NCBI GenBank assembly: GCA_028818795.1
Contig: JAPPND010000153.1
Coordinates: forward strand, 1-64,000
Source: Gammaproteobacteria bacterium
GTDB taxonomy: Bacteria; Pseudomonadota; Gammaproteobacteria; Pseudomonadales; Azotimanducaceae
Direction of reading: 5' to 3'
Length of the DNA stretch: 64,000 bases
Each line of letters begins with the position of its first letter. Positions within the stretch are counted from its first letter, which is position 1. The position numbers were made by a program, and so were the translations under genes. Positions 1 through 8,273 of this stretch are shown in pieces. The notes beneath the pieces were generated by a model. It was given only the letters and a program-made list of their open reading frames with translations, ran no database searches and had not been told where the DNA came from.

Positions 1-302
1 CCGTCGCCGTAGCGACCGGGCAGGTTGACGGTTCGGACGAAGGTGGCGGACAGCCGCCGGGGTCGTTTTCTGGTGTCGGAAGGCATGCCTGGTTGCTCGC
101 GTGGTTACTTGTTTTTTGCTGTGATGCAGCGTAACGCCGCGAGACGGGGAGAAGCAATTACCGTATGTTTATCAGCGTGTTACGAGGACTTTGCGAGTCC
201 TAGCGACACCCTGAAAGACTCCGGAAACGCCTCCACCGCCAACACGCGCGACTTCGAGCAATACGAGAGTCTCGAGGTGCGGAGTTGGGCCTAAGGCCCA
301 TG
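1..302. other. left-edge intergenic sequence, no gene seen
   Basis: No convincing coding region lies here. The open frames on both strands are short, rich in Arg, Cys and Ser, and match no family I recognise. The stretch may be the 5' or 3' flank of a gene beyond the window edge. Confidence 0.5.
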
Positions 303-303
303 T

Positions 304-370
304 GGCCATATGCGGAATCCAGCGTAGCGTTGACCACAATACACGACATGCCATAGGCTAGGCATATGCC
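304..370 (+). promoter_or_regulatory. candidate vapBC promoter and palindromic operator
   Basis: A perfect 10-bp palindrome, GGCATATGCC (361-370), contains the vapB ATG (366-368). A related CATATG-centred site, GGCCATATGCGG, lies at 304-315. Between them is a possible promoter: TTGACC at 330-335 and TAGGCT at 354-359 with 18-bp spacing. Transcription would then start almost at the ATG, giving a leaderless message. VapBC complexes commonly repress their own promoters by binding palindromes, so these repeats are reasonable operator candidates. The -10 match is weak, and no experiment is implied. Confidence 0.4.
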
Positions 371-617
371 ACCGGCGGCCTCACCCCATCGACAAGCACG
401 CCTATTCCGCAACGGCCGGAATCAGGCGGTTCGCATCCCGCGCGAGTTCGAGATGGCTGCGGACGAGGTCGTCATCTATCGCGAGAACCACCGGCTGGTC
501 ATCGAACCGATAGACCGACAGCCTTCACTGGCCGAAGTGTTGTCGACGTTCGAGACTTTGGACGAGGACTTCCTGATGGCGGACGATCCGCCAACCGAGC
601 CGGAAGACTTGCTCTGA
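366..617 (+). CDS. vapB: VapB-type AbrB/SpoVT antitoxin
   Basis: This 83-residue protein has the swapped-hairpin AbrB/SpoVT DNA-binding signature near its start (ARLFRNGRNQAVRIPREFEM, about residues 11-30). A variable acidic tail follows, ending in a Pro/Glu-rich segment that would wrap the toxin. In this family the N-terminal domain binds the operator and the tail neutralises a PIN-domain RNase. The next gene is that toxin, only 9 bp downstream on the same strand, so the two form a standard type II toxin-antitoxin operon. Length and order fit VapB. The ATG lies inside a palindrome that may serve in autoregulation. Confidence 0.9.
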   Translation: MPPAASPHRQARLFRNGRNQAVRIPREFEMAADEVVIYRENHRLVIEPIDRQPSLAEVLSTFETLDEDFLMADDPPTEPEDLL

Positions 618-626
618 GCACACGAG

Positions 627-1031
627 ATGCAGTACCTGCTCGATGCCAATGCGGTGTCGGAACTCGTTCGACGACCGCAGGGGGCCCTCGCAACGCGTGT
701 GGCAAGTCTTACCCCAGGCACCTTCGCCATTAGCGTTGTAGTTGCCGCGGAACTTCGGTACGGGGCTGAACGGCGAGGATCCGTGCGCCTATCGAAGCAG
801 TTGGAAACCCTGTTGGCAAATGTCAACGTGTTGCCGCTGGATACGCCCGTCGACCGGCACTACGGGGCGATTCGCAACGAATTGGAAAGCGCGGGAAATC
901 CGATCAGCCACAACGATCTGCTGATCGCCGCACACGCCCGGGCACTTGGCGCGACACTCGTGACAAACAACGTCCGGGAGTTCGGCCGCGTGCCCGGACT
1001 TGCCGTCGAGAACTGGCACGTCGCAGACTAG
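627..1031 (+). CDS. vapC: VapC-type PIN-domain toxin
   Basis: The 134-residue protein is a complete PIN domain. It begins with YLLDANAVSELVR, carrying the first catalytic Asp. AELRYGAERR supplies the conserved Glu, SHNDLLIAAHA the third acidic residue, and TNNVREFGRVPGL is the typical C-terminal motif. VapC proteins are magnesium-dependent RNases that cut tRNA or rRNA when released from VapB. All expected acidic residues are visible, so the toxin is probably functional. It follows vapB in one operon. The target RNA cannot be inferred from sequence. Confidence 0.92.
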   Translation: MQYLLDANAVSELVRRPQGALATRVASLTPGTFAISVVVAAELRYGAERRGSVRLSKQLETLLANVNVLPLDTPVDRHYGAIRNELESAGNPISHNDLLIAAHARALGATLVTNNVREFGRVPGLAVENWHVAD

Positions 1032-1059
1032 CACCACCAGACTTGGGGGGATCCCAGCC

Positions 1060-1872
1060 ATGGCAGAACCTGCAATAACGCTCGACCGATACGAGGTGCG
1101 ACCGCTGAGCGGCGCGCTCGGGGCGGAAATCCGGGGCGTCGACGTGTCGAATCTCGACGAAGGAGGGTTCGCCGCCGTGCATGCGCTGCTCCTGCAATAC
1201 AGCGCCATCGCCCTACACGGGCAGGAGAACTTGACCGACGACGGACTTCGCGAGTTCGGGATGCGGTGGGGCAAACTAGACGTCCACGGCTACTCGCGCA
1301 CCGTTCCCGGCTACGAAGACGTCCTGCTCATCTATTCGGACGCGAAGCGCCGCTCCGCCGCGGAGGGTTGGCACTCGGACGTGAGCTGGAAGGAAATCCC
1401 GCCGAAGGTTTCGATGCTGCACGCCCGCCAAGTGCCCTCGGTCGGCGGCGACACGTTCTTCGCCTCCCAATACAGAGCCTACGAAGACCTATCGGATGCG
1501 ATGAAGGCGTTTCTCGAGCCGCTGGAGGCAGAGCACGACGGGCGCAACTTCGATATCGACCTGATTCGCCGCCCGGCGACCCACCCGGTCGTCATCCGCC
1601 ACCCCGAAACTTCCCGCAAGGCGCTCTACGTCAACCGGGGATTCACGCGGCGCATTACGTCGCTGCCAGCCGGCGAGAGCACGGCGATCCTGAACTTCGT
1701 GTACAACCAATGCACGCGCGAACGCTACCAGGCACGGGTCCGCTACGAACCCGGGACGCTCGCCCTGTGGGACAACCGATGCGTCCAGCACTCGGCGGTC
1801 CCGGATTTCGGTGACGAGGTTAGGGAAATGCACCGTGTAGCCGTATCGTGCGATCAGAGACCATCGAGGTAG
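1060..1872 (+). CDS. TauD/TfdA-family Fe(II)/2-oxoglutarate dioxygenase
   Basis: This 270-residue protein matches the TauD/TfdA family throughout. The iron-binding HxD is in GWHSDVSW, the distal His in DNRCVQHSAV, and the 2-oxoglutarate-binding Arg is near REMHRVAVS at the C terminus. Members hydroxylate sulfonates, phenoxyacetates or other small acids; the substrate here is unknown. I chose the ATG at 1060 because it follows a G-rich stretch (ggggggatcc) and gives a normal N terminus; an earlier in-frame start would overlap vapC. Its 3' end abuts a truncated gene on the other strand, so this end may be a recombination boundary. Confidence 0.88.
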   Translation: MAEPAITLDRYEVRPLSGALGAEIRGVDVSNLDEGGFAAVHALLLQYSAIALHGQENLTDDGLREFGMRWGKLDVHGYSRTVPGYEDVLLIYSDAKRRSAAEGWHSDVSWKEIPPKVSMLHARQVPSVGGDTFFASQYRAYEDLSDAMKAFLEPLEAEHDGRNFDIDLIRRPATHPVVIRHPETSRKALYVNRGFTRRITSLPAGESTAILNFVYNQCTRERYQARVRYEPGTLALWDNRCVQHSAVPDFGDEVREMHRVAVSCDQRPSR

Positions 1873-2014
1873 GATCAGGTCCAGGCAGCCGAGGCGCACC
1901 ATGGAGGAGAACGGCCTGACCGCCGATAAGAATGTGGGGCACGTCCCGAGATTCGAGCTCGCGCGAGACCCCCGCAACAAGGCGGTCGAACTCAGGACGC
2001 TGGCGGGAGGCCAT
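1820..2014 (-). pseudogene. nucleotidyltransferase fragment (AbiEii/MNT-like), 3' truncated
   Basis: The reading frame starts with a plausible N terminus and reaches the motif HILIGGQAVLLHGAPRL, the start of the nucleotidyltransferase fold seen in AbiEii-type and minimal nucleotidyltransferase proteins. The expected aspartate-rich active site (T.DID) does not follow. The frame turns into unrelated residues and stops after 64 codons, inside the 3' end of the dioxygenase gene. I read this as a gene whose 3' two thirds were deleted, with the breakpoint near 1872-1890. It overlaps the end of its small upstream partner by 23 bp, as in intact pairs. Confidence 0.6.
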
Positions 2015-2207
2015 TCAACGCACGCGCGAGGGCGATGTCAGCCTCGAGATCCTCCCGCCAATCGTCGCCGAAATCCGGGTTGAGTTGACGGGCCTCGACC
2101 CACAACGCCTCGAAGATCGCCAGCGCTTCAACGTAGGTCAGATTCCGGAAGGCTTCGCGCCGATAGCGCGCCTCGAAGTCGCGGAGCCGTTGCGTGTCTC
2201 GAATCAT
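1992..2207 (-). CDS. small hypothetical protein paired with nucleotidyltransferase
   Basis: This 71-residue charged protein starts at an ATG (MIRDTQRLRDFEARYRREAF). An in-frame TTG two codons earlier is less likely. Its C terminus is the helical, acidic sequence EADIALARALNGLPPAS. It lies immediately upstream of and overlaps the truncated nucleotidyltransferase. Small proteins of this size and style often precede such nucleotidyltransferases and may act as partner or antitoxin. I recognise the arrangement, not a named family. With its partner broken, it may be drifting. Confidence 0.55.
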   Translation of the reverse strand: MIRDTQRLRDFEARYRREAFRNLTYVEALAIFEALWVEARQLNPDFGDDWREDLEADIALARALNGLPPAS

Positions 2208-2226
2208 GTCCAATACGGGCCAGCCC

Positions 2227-2943
2227 CTACGGCAGCAGCGCGCCGCCGTCGACGTCGATGGTCGTACCCGTCATGTAGTCGTTCTGCAAGGTCAGCAGGA
2301 TTGCCGACGCCACCTCGTCCGCCGTGCCAGCACGCTTGATGAGCATGTTGCGCGTGGCGTTGGCGAGGAACTGCTCCCGCGCCTCGCCCTCGGCCGGGAA
2401 CATCGGCGTGTCGATGATCCCCGGTGACACAACGTTGATTCGGCGTGGCGCGATCTCCGGCGCAATGGCGCGGACGAAGCCCTCTACGGCGTTGCCGACG
2501 GTGGATAACGCCGAGGCACCCGGGTTGGCCTTGCGGGCGGGGTAGCCGCTGACCAGCGTGATCGCGCCCTCCGGGGCCATGTGCGCCGTGCCGAGGCGCA
2601 CGCTGTTGGTGTAGCCCCAGAGCTTGCGAAACGAGCCCTGGAAACCGTCGAGGTCCATTTCCAGAAACGGCCCGGATGCTCGCTCGCCGCCAGTAGCCGC
2701 GTTGACCAGGATGTCGAAGCCGTCCTGCTCCTCGAACAACGCCGTCAACGCGGCACGGTCGAGCACGTCGATGGCGCGGAAACTGACGCCATCCCCAGTG
2801 ACCGATTTGGCCTGGTCGATGTTCGAATTTGACCGGCTGCCTGCGATCACCGTGGCACCGGACCCCGCCAGTTGCCGAGTGACCGCAAGGCCGATGCCCG
2901 ACGTGCCCCCGAGCACGATGGCCCGTCTGCCTGATAGATCCAT
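2227..2943 (-). CDS. SDR-family protein lacking the canonical YxxxK
   Basis: The 238-residue protein has a clear Rossmann N terminus with GGTSGIG (about residues 12-18), the VNAA motif (about residue 88) and the SPGIIDTP motif near the end, so it belongs to the short-chain dehydrogenase/reductase superfamily. Where the active-site YxxxK should lie, before AVEGFVRAIA, the sequence is LSTVGN, so both Tyr and Lys appear to be absent. A YPARK sequence sits about ten residues earlier but aligns poorly. It may be a non-classical SDR or a cofactor-binding protein. It is in tandem with the CinA-like gene, 23 bp apart. Confidence 0.8.
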   Translation of the reverse strand: MDLSGRRAIVLGGTSGIGLAVTRQLAGSGATVIAGSRSNSNIDQAKSVTGDGVSFRAIDVLDRAALTALFEEQDGFDILVNAATGGERASGPFLEMDLDGFQGSFRKLWGYTNSVRLGTAHMAPEGAITLVSGYPARKANPGASALSTVGNAVEGFVRAIAPEIAPRRINVVSPGIIDTPMFPAEGEAREQFLANATRNMLIKRAGTADEVASAILLTLQNDYMTGTTIDVDGGALLP

Positions 2944-2966
2944 GTGGATGCTCCTTCGAGATTCGG

Positions 2967-3716
2967 TTACTCGGTGACGACGTTGCGCGGTGTCTCGCCG
3001 GCATCGACGATCAGCTGTCTTATCTCGTCCAGAACCCTGTCCAATGTCCCGGGCTCCGTACCGCGTATCACCAGCGTCGTCCCGTAGCCATCGGCGTCCA
3101 TGAACGGGTAGCTGCCGATGTCGACATCGGCATAACGATCCTGGATTCCTTCGAGCCCGGTCGCCACCTGGCTCTCGCCCAAGTACGCGGTGACCGAGCG
3201 TGATTGCACGACGGCCCCGCCTTCGAGCCTCACGGTGGAGATCATTGCCCGCATGACGCTCGGGATGCCCGCCATCACGTAGACGTTGCCGATGCTGAAT
3301 CCCTGCGGTCCGCCCGTGGCGTTCTCGACCAGTTCCGCGCCTTCGGGAATTCGTGCCATGCGCATTCGCGATGCCATCACCTCCGGTGGCGAAGGCCGGC
3401 CTCGAATGCGCTCCGCAATGGTCTCGTTGATGACCAGGGGCACGCCGAACGCCTTGGCGATGCAGTCGGCCGTGATGTCGTCGTGGGTCGGTCCGATGCC
3501 GCCGGTCGTGAACACGTAGTCGTACTTGGCGCGGACTTCGTTGACAGCATCGACGATGGCGTCCTCGGTGTCCGGAATCACCCGCGCCTCGCGCACCCGC
3601 ACGCCGCTCTCGCCGACAACGTTGGCGATGTGGTTCAGGTTGGTGTCCTGGGTGCGGCCGGACAGGATCTCGTTGCCGATGATCAGCACGCAGGCGGTAA
3701 CGACGCGTTCTGGCAT
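2967..3716 (-). CDS. CinA-type molybdopterin-binding domain protein
   Basis: This 249-residue protein opens with ACVLIIGNEILSGRTQDTN and contains TTGGIGPTHDDIT, both hallmarks of the MoaB/Mog-like (MoCF) fold that forms the N-terminal half of CinA. Full CinA proteins are about 420 residues and carry a C-terminal NMN deamidase domain, which is absent here. Stand-alone MoCF proteins of this size are common. Proposed roles include ADP-ribose pyrophosphatase activity or cofactor salvage, but I cannot assign one. It is probably co-transcribed with the SDR gene downstream. Confidence 0.85.
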   Translation of the reverse strand: MPERVVTACVLIIGNEILSGRTQDTNLNHIANVVGESGVRVREARVIPDTEDAIVDAVNEVRAKYDYVFTTGGIGPTHDDITADCIAKAFGVPLVINETIAERIRGRPSPPEVMASRMRMARIPEGAELVENATGGPQGFSIGNVYVMAGIPSVMRAMISTVRLEGGAVVQSRSVTAYLGESQVATGLEGIQDRYADVDIGSYPFMDADGYGTTLVIRGTEPGTLDRVLDEIRQLIVDAGETPRNVVTE

Positions 3717-4703
3717 GGTCTCCGTTGCTCGTCTCGATGCCGGTTCATGCTATCAAGTTCGCTTAGGTGTAGGACACGACCGAACCGCACGCAAGCCAAT
3801 GCCAGCTTCGCCCGGCGGCTGATCAACCTCACGTATGCGCGACCCGTGCCATGGCACGCGAATGCTATGCTAGTCGCTAGGGCTTTCTGGAGCACTTCGC
3901 CGGGCGTGGCAGACAGATCGGACAATGTCGCCGGGAAGATGGATCGCCTCGTCGCGGCGGTAGAGCGGTCGCGCGAAGGCGGGCGACGACACCGCAGACT
4001 TGATCGCGGCGAGGAACTTGAGAACGTGGTCAAGCTTGCCGAAGAACTCCCCGTGCGTAGGCGTGGCCAATCGCGCTATCCCGTATTGAAGCGCCTTGGA
4101 TGGGACAGAATCCAGAGCGAGTGACGACGGCTGCTGCGTGCCAGGCCAGCGCGGCTGGTCCGGCGGCGGCGCGGCGTATTGCGGAAGCAAATGCACGCAG
4201 TCGCCAGCGCGACGGACACGGCTTTGGGGTGCCAACCCGGTCGGCATCGGGGGAGTAGCGCGGTGTCCAATGACCTTGTCGACAAGGTCGTCGAAGTACA
4301 CAAGGCGCTGACCGACGCGGAACTGCCCCATGCATTCGGCGGTGCTCGACGCAACGAGTACTCTGTCGGAGGGACCCACTCGGTCGCGGATATCGGCCGG
4401 CGGCACCGGGACGGCGTGGCTCGACCTGTTGCCGGCACAGCGGACGCGAACCGCTGGCCGACAAGAGGTTGCAGGGTCCGTCGATGTTCGGCAGCAGGTC
4501 ACCCCTCACCGGCGGCATACGGACCAGCATCTTTCGCACAGGTCGCGAGGTTTGTCTTCAGGTCCAGCGCATCCCTTTATCGCGCGAGGGTGCCGGACAC
4601 GCCTGGCGACCATCTCGCCTAAAGACTCGGAGGCGAATGATCTGCTTCCGGGTAGCGTCGTGGGAGGTTGATTGGGTTCGGCTACACCTAAGGCCGTCCC
4701 GGC
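3717..4703. other. decayed intergenic stretch of about 1 kb
   Basis: No intact gene is visible. Frames on both strands are broken and compositionally unlike the neighbouring genes. One piece (4261-4402, listed separately) resembles the N terminus of a nucleotidyltransferase. The rest could be remnants of its downstream part or of other accessory genes. The left side should hold the promoter for the leftward CinA/SDR genes. Confidence 0.45.
4261..4402 (+). pseudogene. degenerate nucleotidyltransferase-like fragment
   Basis: In one plus-strand frame the translation includes LVDKVVEVHKALTDAELP followed by HAFGGARRNEYSVGG and HSVADI. This resembles the N terminus of nucleotidyltransferases of the HAFGGA(L)AL...DID type. 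The invariant GG is present, but the second catalytic acidic residue and everything downstream are scrambled. I read it as a pseudogene. It is the second broken nucleotidyltransferase-like sequence in the first 5 kb. The match rests on one motif from memory. Confidence 0.35.
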
Positions 4704-7700
4704 TCAGCCTGGAGTCTCCGTCCTGCTTTGGGCTGGAGCTGGCAACAGATCAACCACCTCGCGAACGCAACCGTCGAGCCGGTGCAAAATTCGCCGCCCG
4801 CTGAAACGCACCACGACCCAACCCAACTCCTGCAACGCCCTATCCCGTTCAGCGTCCCGCTCATGATCGTCGTGAAACGGTGCGCCATCGCACTCGATGT
4901 CCACCATCCTACCCCCGCTCCGAACAGCCAGATCAAGGCGATAGGGGCCAACCTTCACCCCCGGCTCCGCTTCAATGCCCCGCTCTCGGAGGGCGTCATG
5001 GAGACGCCGCTCCAACGGGCTGTCGAAGGCCGTCTCCCCCAGCTTGTCAACATGTGCCACCAGTTCCCTCAGATGGTTCGGGTGCTTGCGGCAGGCAACC
5101 GGGTTGCCGACGATCACAATCCGACAGCGGGCGCGCGTCAGCGCCACGTTCAGCAGATTCGGGTCAGCCGCGAAGTTCGCAACCTGACTGCTTGACGCTT
5201 CATCGATCACTGGCGAAAGGTAGATGACATCACGCTCGTCGCCCTGAAACCGATGGGCCGTGGCGACCTCGATCCCCTCACGCATGGCGTCGATCCCCTC
5301 TCGCCGTAGGGTCGACAAGATAGTTCTGGCCTGCCCGGCGAAAGGCGTCACCACCCCGACAGACAGGTTCCCCCGGCGGTACGTCGCGAGATCCACGGCC
5401 ACGCGCGCCGCCACCGCCTCCGCTTCGCGCCGGTTTTGCCAGCTGCTGTTGCCCGGCCCGCGCTCGCACCGCCCGGACACCCGAAGCCACTCCATGGCCG
5501 ACATGCCCACTGGCGGCCTCGCCCTCCCGCACATGGTCATCCTTCCCGCGTAGAACTGCCGGTTCGAGAACTCCACAACCGCAGGATGCGACCGGAAGTG
5601 CAGATCCAACATGATGGCTGGGTGCGCGAGGCGCGACAGTGCCAAGCCAAAGCAACTGTTCGCCCTGTAGCCGAACCGGGCAAGATCCTCCGGCGTCAGG
5701 CCGCAACGCGCCGCGATCGCGCTTTCGCGCTGCTCGCCCAACGTCGTAATGTGCGGAAGCTGATGCTCGTCGCCGATCACCATTGCCCGTTTGCCCCGCA
5801 CCAGCAAGGGCATCGCCGAAGCCGCGTCGCACTGGGATGCCTCGTCAATGACCACCAAGTCGAACAGGCCGTCAACGAGGGGCAGGGAACCTCGCGCCGA
5901 CAGATTCGTAATGGACCACACCGGCAGGGCGGAGAGCGCCTGGCGCACCAACGCATGCACCTCGGACACGCGTGCGTTGCGCTTCGCCGCTGCCCGGATT
6001 CGGCTTGCCAGACGTCCCGCCGCCTGCCACGATGCCGGGCGGTCGGTCTGCATTTGGCGGGTCTTTGCCCGAAGAAAGGCCCGGCCCGCTTTCGAACGCT
6101 CCTCGGAGAGCGCCCACAGCCTGTCCTCGGACTCGTGGACATCGGCAAGCCCATCAAGGCGCTCCCGCAACGCTTCGCGCCGTTTTCTGTCAGCGACGGA
6201 CACGGCATCGCGGCGTGCTTCCTCGAAGATCGCATCCAGCATCGAGCTGGCCTCATGGACACCAGGGGCGGATGCGAGCGGGTCCACACCGGCCAGGCAG
6301 CCTTCAGCCCGCTCCCGCAGATACGGTGCGCAGTCGCCGAAGGTCGCCAGTGCCTCCCTTGCGCGGGCCATTCGTTTCTCGACATCCGCTTTTGCCTCAT
6401 CCAGCAGCCGCAGCGTCGTGGCCCTCTTGGCAGCGTCAAGAGCCTCCGCCGCAACCTGAACGAATCGGTCGAGGGCCTCGATAGCACCCGGTTCGGGTTG
6501 GCTGGGGTCCACATGCGCCACGCTGCCGAACCCTCTATCCCGGAGATGCGGCACTCGCTCGCCGAACCGCTCCAATGCGGTGCGCACCGCGACCATTCGC
6601 CGCTGCCGCGTTCCCCGGCGGCCGAACAGCCCCGGGTGTCGGCCAAGGGCCCTCAGGGCCACCTCAACATCGTCGGACGCCGTCTTGACGTCAGATGGAG
6701 CGACGTGTCGCGGCACACCCTCCGGCAGAGGCCCGTGGTATCGCGCCTGCTCGTCAAGGTCCCGTAGCGTTCGGAACCGGCGCGGAGCGTAGAGTCCGCG
6801 AAACGCCGCCTTCACCTGCTCTGCGGCGTTGTCAACGGCGCCCACTGTTAGGTCGTCCGGAACGCCCTCGGGCAGTGGCGAGTCGGCCAGCCGATCTTCC
6901 AGCGACTGCATATCGCGGAGTACCAACAAGCGCTCCTCCCGCGCACCATGAACTTCGCGGACGCGCCGATGAACCCGGCGCCACTGGTCGCTGGCATCGA
7001 CGAGACCTTGTGCGGGCTCCGCGCGTTCGGCCTCACCGACCAGACGGTCGATTTCGCTGGCCAACGCTTGGCGTTGCGAGGCGGCTCCTGCACGGACCAC
7101 CGGGCAAAGCGGGGCGGTGGCGCGCAGTCGCTCTACCACGACATCAACGGCCTTGTTGTTCTTCGAGGCGATCAGCACGGTCTCGCCTCGGCAGACAGCG
7201 GCGGCCACCGTGTTCAGGACCACCTGCGACTTGCCTGAACCAGGCGGTCCGGTCACAACGGTTAGCGGGTTCGTCATCGCCGAGTGCACGGCCCGATCCT
7301 GCTGCACGGACGAGTATCCAACGGTTGGCGTCGGGTCCACCGACTTCCGCGCGTTTGCTAGAGCGCCTCCGCCAAACACCACGGACGCCGCCCCCGTTAA
7401 CCTTCCCAAACCATTGTCAGCAAGCACACGAAGATCCTCGGCGAGGTTGCGGATCAGCGTGCTGCGGGAGGCGGGCGGCAGGAGAACCGCAGCGTTGACC
7501 ACCCCGCCGGGCCTGCTCCCCTCGATGCGGACGGGCGGTGACGTGCCGATCTCCGCAAGTCCCTCGACCCCGTGCTCCTCAAGTTCCCGTAGGATGGCTG
7601 CGGCTCGCTCTCGCCGCCCCTTGGCCTCATCGACCGCGACGCTTTGGGCGATGGCCGTCTCAATCGCAAGGCGATCTTCGAACGAAAAACGCAGCAGATT

Positions 7701-8105
7701 CAGTGCCGCCGGGTTCAGGTCCACCCCGCTACCCGCTCGCTCGCAGCGCCACTCACCACCGTCGCCGCGCAGTACCCGGGCGTCGCCGACAAGCAGCGGC
7801 GAGATGGACAGTTCGCGGGATTGCGGATCCGGCCCCACGCAGACCGGCCAGCCGAGGGCCACCAAGCCTTGGGGGTCATTGCGTAAGCGGTTCGCGCACC
7901 AAGTGGCGGCAACCGGGCTGTCAGGGATCGTGACCGACACGCCCTCCTCTGCGAACCCCGTACCAGCCTCCAGGTAGTCGTCGCCGTCAATCGGCACGGC
8001 GAACGCCGCCGCCTGCTCGGCCTCAATGCAGCCCAGGTAAAACTTGGCGAGGGTCGCGACTCGCGCCATACCATCCGCACTGGCGCTTGCGTCCGTTTCG
8101 GCCAT
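4704..8105 (-). CDS. SF1 helicase with C-terminal Vsr/DUF559-like nuclease domain
   Basis: This 1133-residue protein has an N-terminal region of unknown fold (about 1-270). A UvrD/Dna2/COG1112-like superfamily 1 helicase follows: Walker A TGPPGSGKSQ near residue 290, Walker B LVVIDEASQCD, GDEHQLPHIT, TPFAGQARTI, TAHRFQGDERDV and NVALTRARCR. A long helical insert separates motifs I and II. The last 95 residues (DSPLERRLHDAL...VDIECDGAPFHDD...) match Vsr/DUF559-type PD-(D/E)xK nucleases. I start at 8105 because GGAGG lies six bases upstream of this ATG. Such helicase-nuclease fusions are common in defence islands, and this one is divergent from an R-M locus. Its role is inferred. Confidence 0.9.
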   Translation of the reverse strand: MAETDASASADGMARVATLAKFYLGCIEAEQAAAFAVPIDGDDYLEAGTGFAEEGVSVTIPDSPVAATWCANRLRNDPQGLVALGWPVCVGPDPQSRELSISPLLVGDARVLRGDGGEWRCERAGSGVDLNPAALNLLRFSFEDRLAIETAIAQSVAVDEAKGRRERAAAILRELEEHGVEGLAEIGTSPPVRIEGSRPGGVVNAAVLLPPASRSTLIRNLAEDLRVLADNGLGRLTGAASVVFGGGALANARKSVDPTPTVGYSSVQQDRAVHSAMTNPLTVVTGPPGSGKSQVVLNTVAAAVCRGETVLIASKNNKAVDVVVERLRATAPLCPVVRAGAASQRQALASEIDRLVGEAERAEPAQGLVDASDQWRRVHRRVREVHGAREERLLVLRDMQSLEDRLADSPLPEGVPDDLTVGAVDNAAEQVKAAFRGLYAPRRFRTLRDLDEQARYHGPLPEGVPRHVAPSDVKTASDDVEVALRALGRHPGLFGRRGTRQRRMVAVRTALERFGERVPHLRDRGFGSVAHVDPSQPEPGAIEALDRFVQVAAEALDAAKRATTLRLLDEAKADVEKRMARAREALATFGDCAPYLRERAEGCLAGVDPLASAPGVHEASSMLDAIFEEARRDAVSVADRKRREALRERLDGLADVHESEDRLWALSEERSKAGRAFLRAKTRQMQTDRPASWQAAGRLASRIRAAAKRNARVSEVHALVRQALSALPVWSITNLSARGSLPLVDGLFDLVVIDEASQCDAASAMPLLVRGKRAMVIGDEHQLPHITTLGEQRESAIAARCGLTPEDLARFGYRANSCFGLALSRLAHPAIMLDLHFRSHPAVVEFSNRQFYAGRMTMCGRARPPVGMSAMEWLRVSGRCERGPGNSSWQNRREAEAVAARVAVDLATYRRGNLSVGVVTPFAGQARTILSTLRREGIDAMREGIEVATAHRFQGDERDVIYLSPVIDEASSSQVANFAADPNLLNVALTRARCRIVIVGNPVACRKHPNHLRELVAHVDKLGETAFDSPLERRLHDALRERGIEAEPGVKVGPYRLDLAVRSGGRMVDIECDGAPFHDDHERDAERDRALQELGWVVVRFSGRRILHRLDGCVREVVDLLPAPAQSRTETPG

Positions 8106-8273
8106 GCTGCCTCCGTGTTTCGTCTGGCCCATGTTCCCTCACTGGGCTCGGTTTGAGAATCGTGACCTGCGGAGGTTCGCGGACACCTGGACGGACCACT
8201 GCCGTCGATTTGCCACCGGCGCAACATCTGCCACGCAAAATGACATGGCCGTGGCCCCGTGATACGGTGCCGT

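Noticed and set aside
3204..4124. Plus-strand open frame of 306 codons
   Set aside because: Its first half is antisense to the CinA-like gene and the rest has no protein-like features.
5436..6767. Plus-strand open frame of 443 codons
   Set aside because: It lies antisense inside the helicase gene and is rich in Arg, Pro and His with no recognisable motif.
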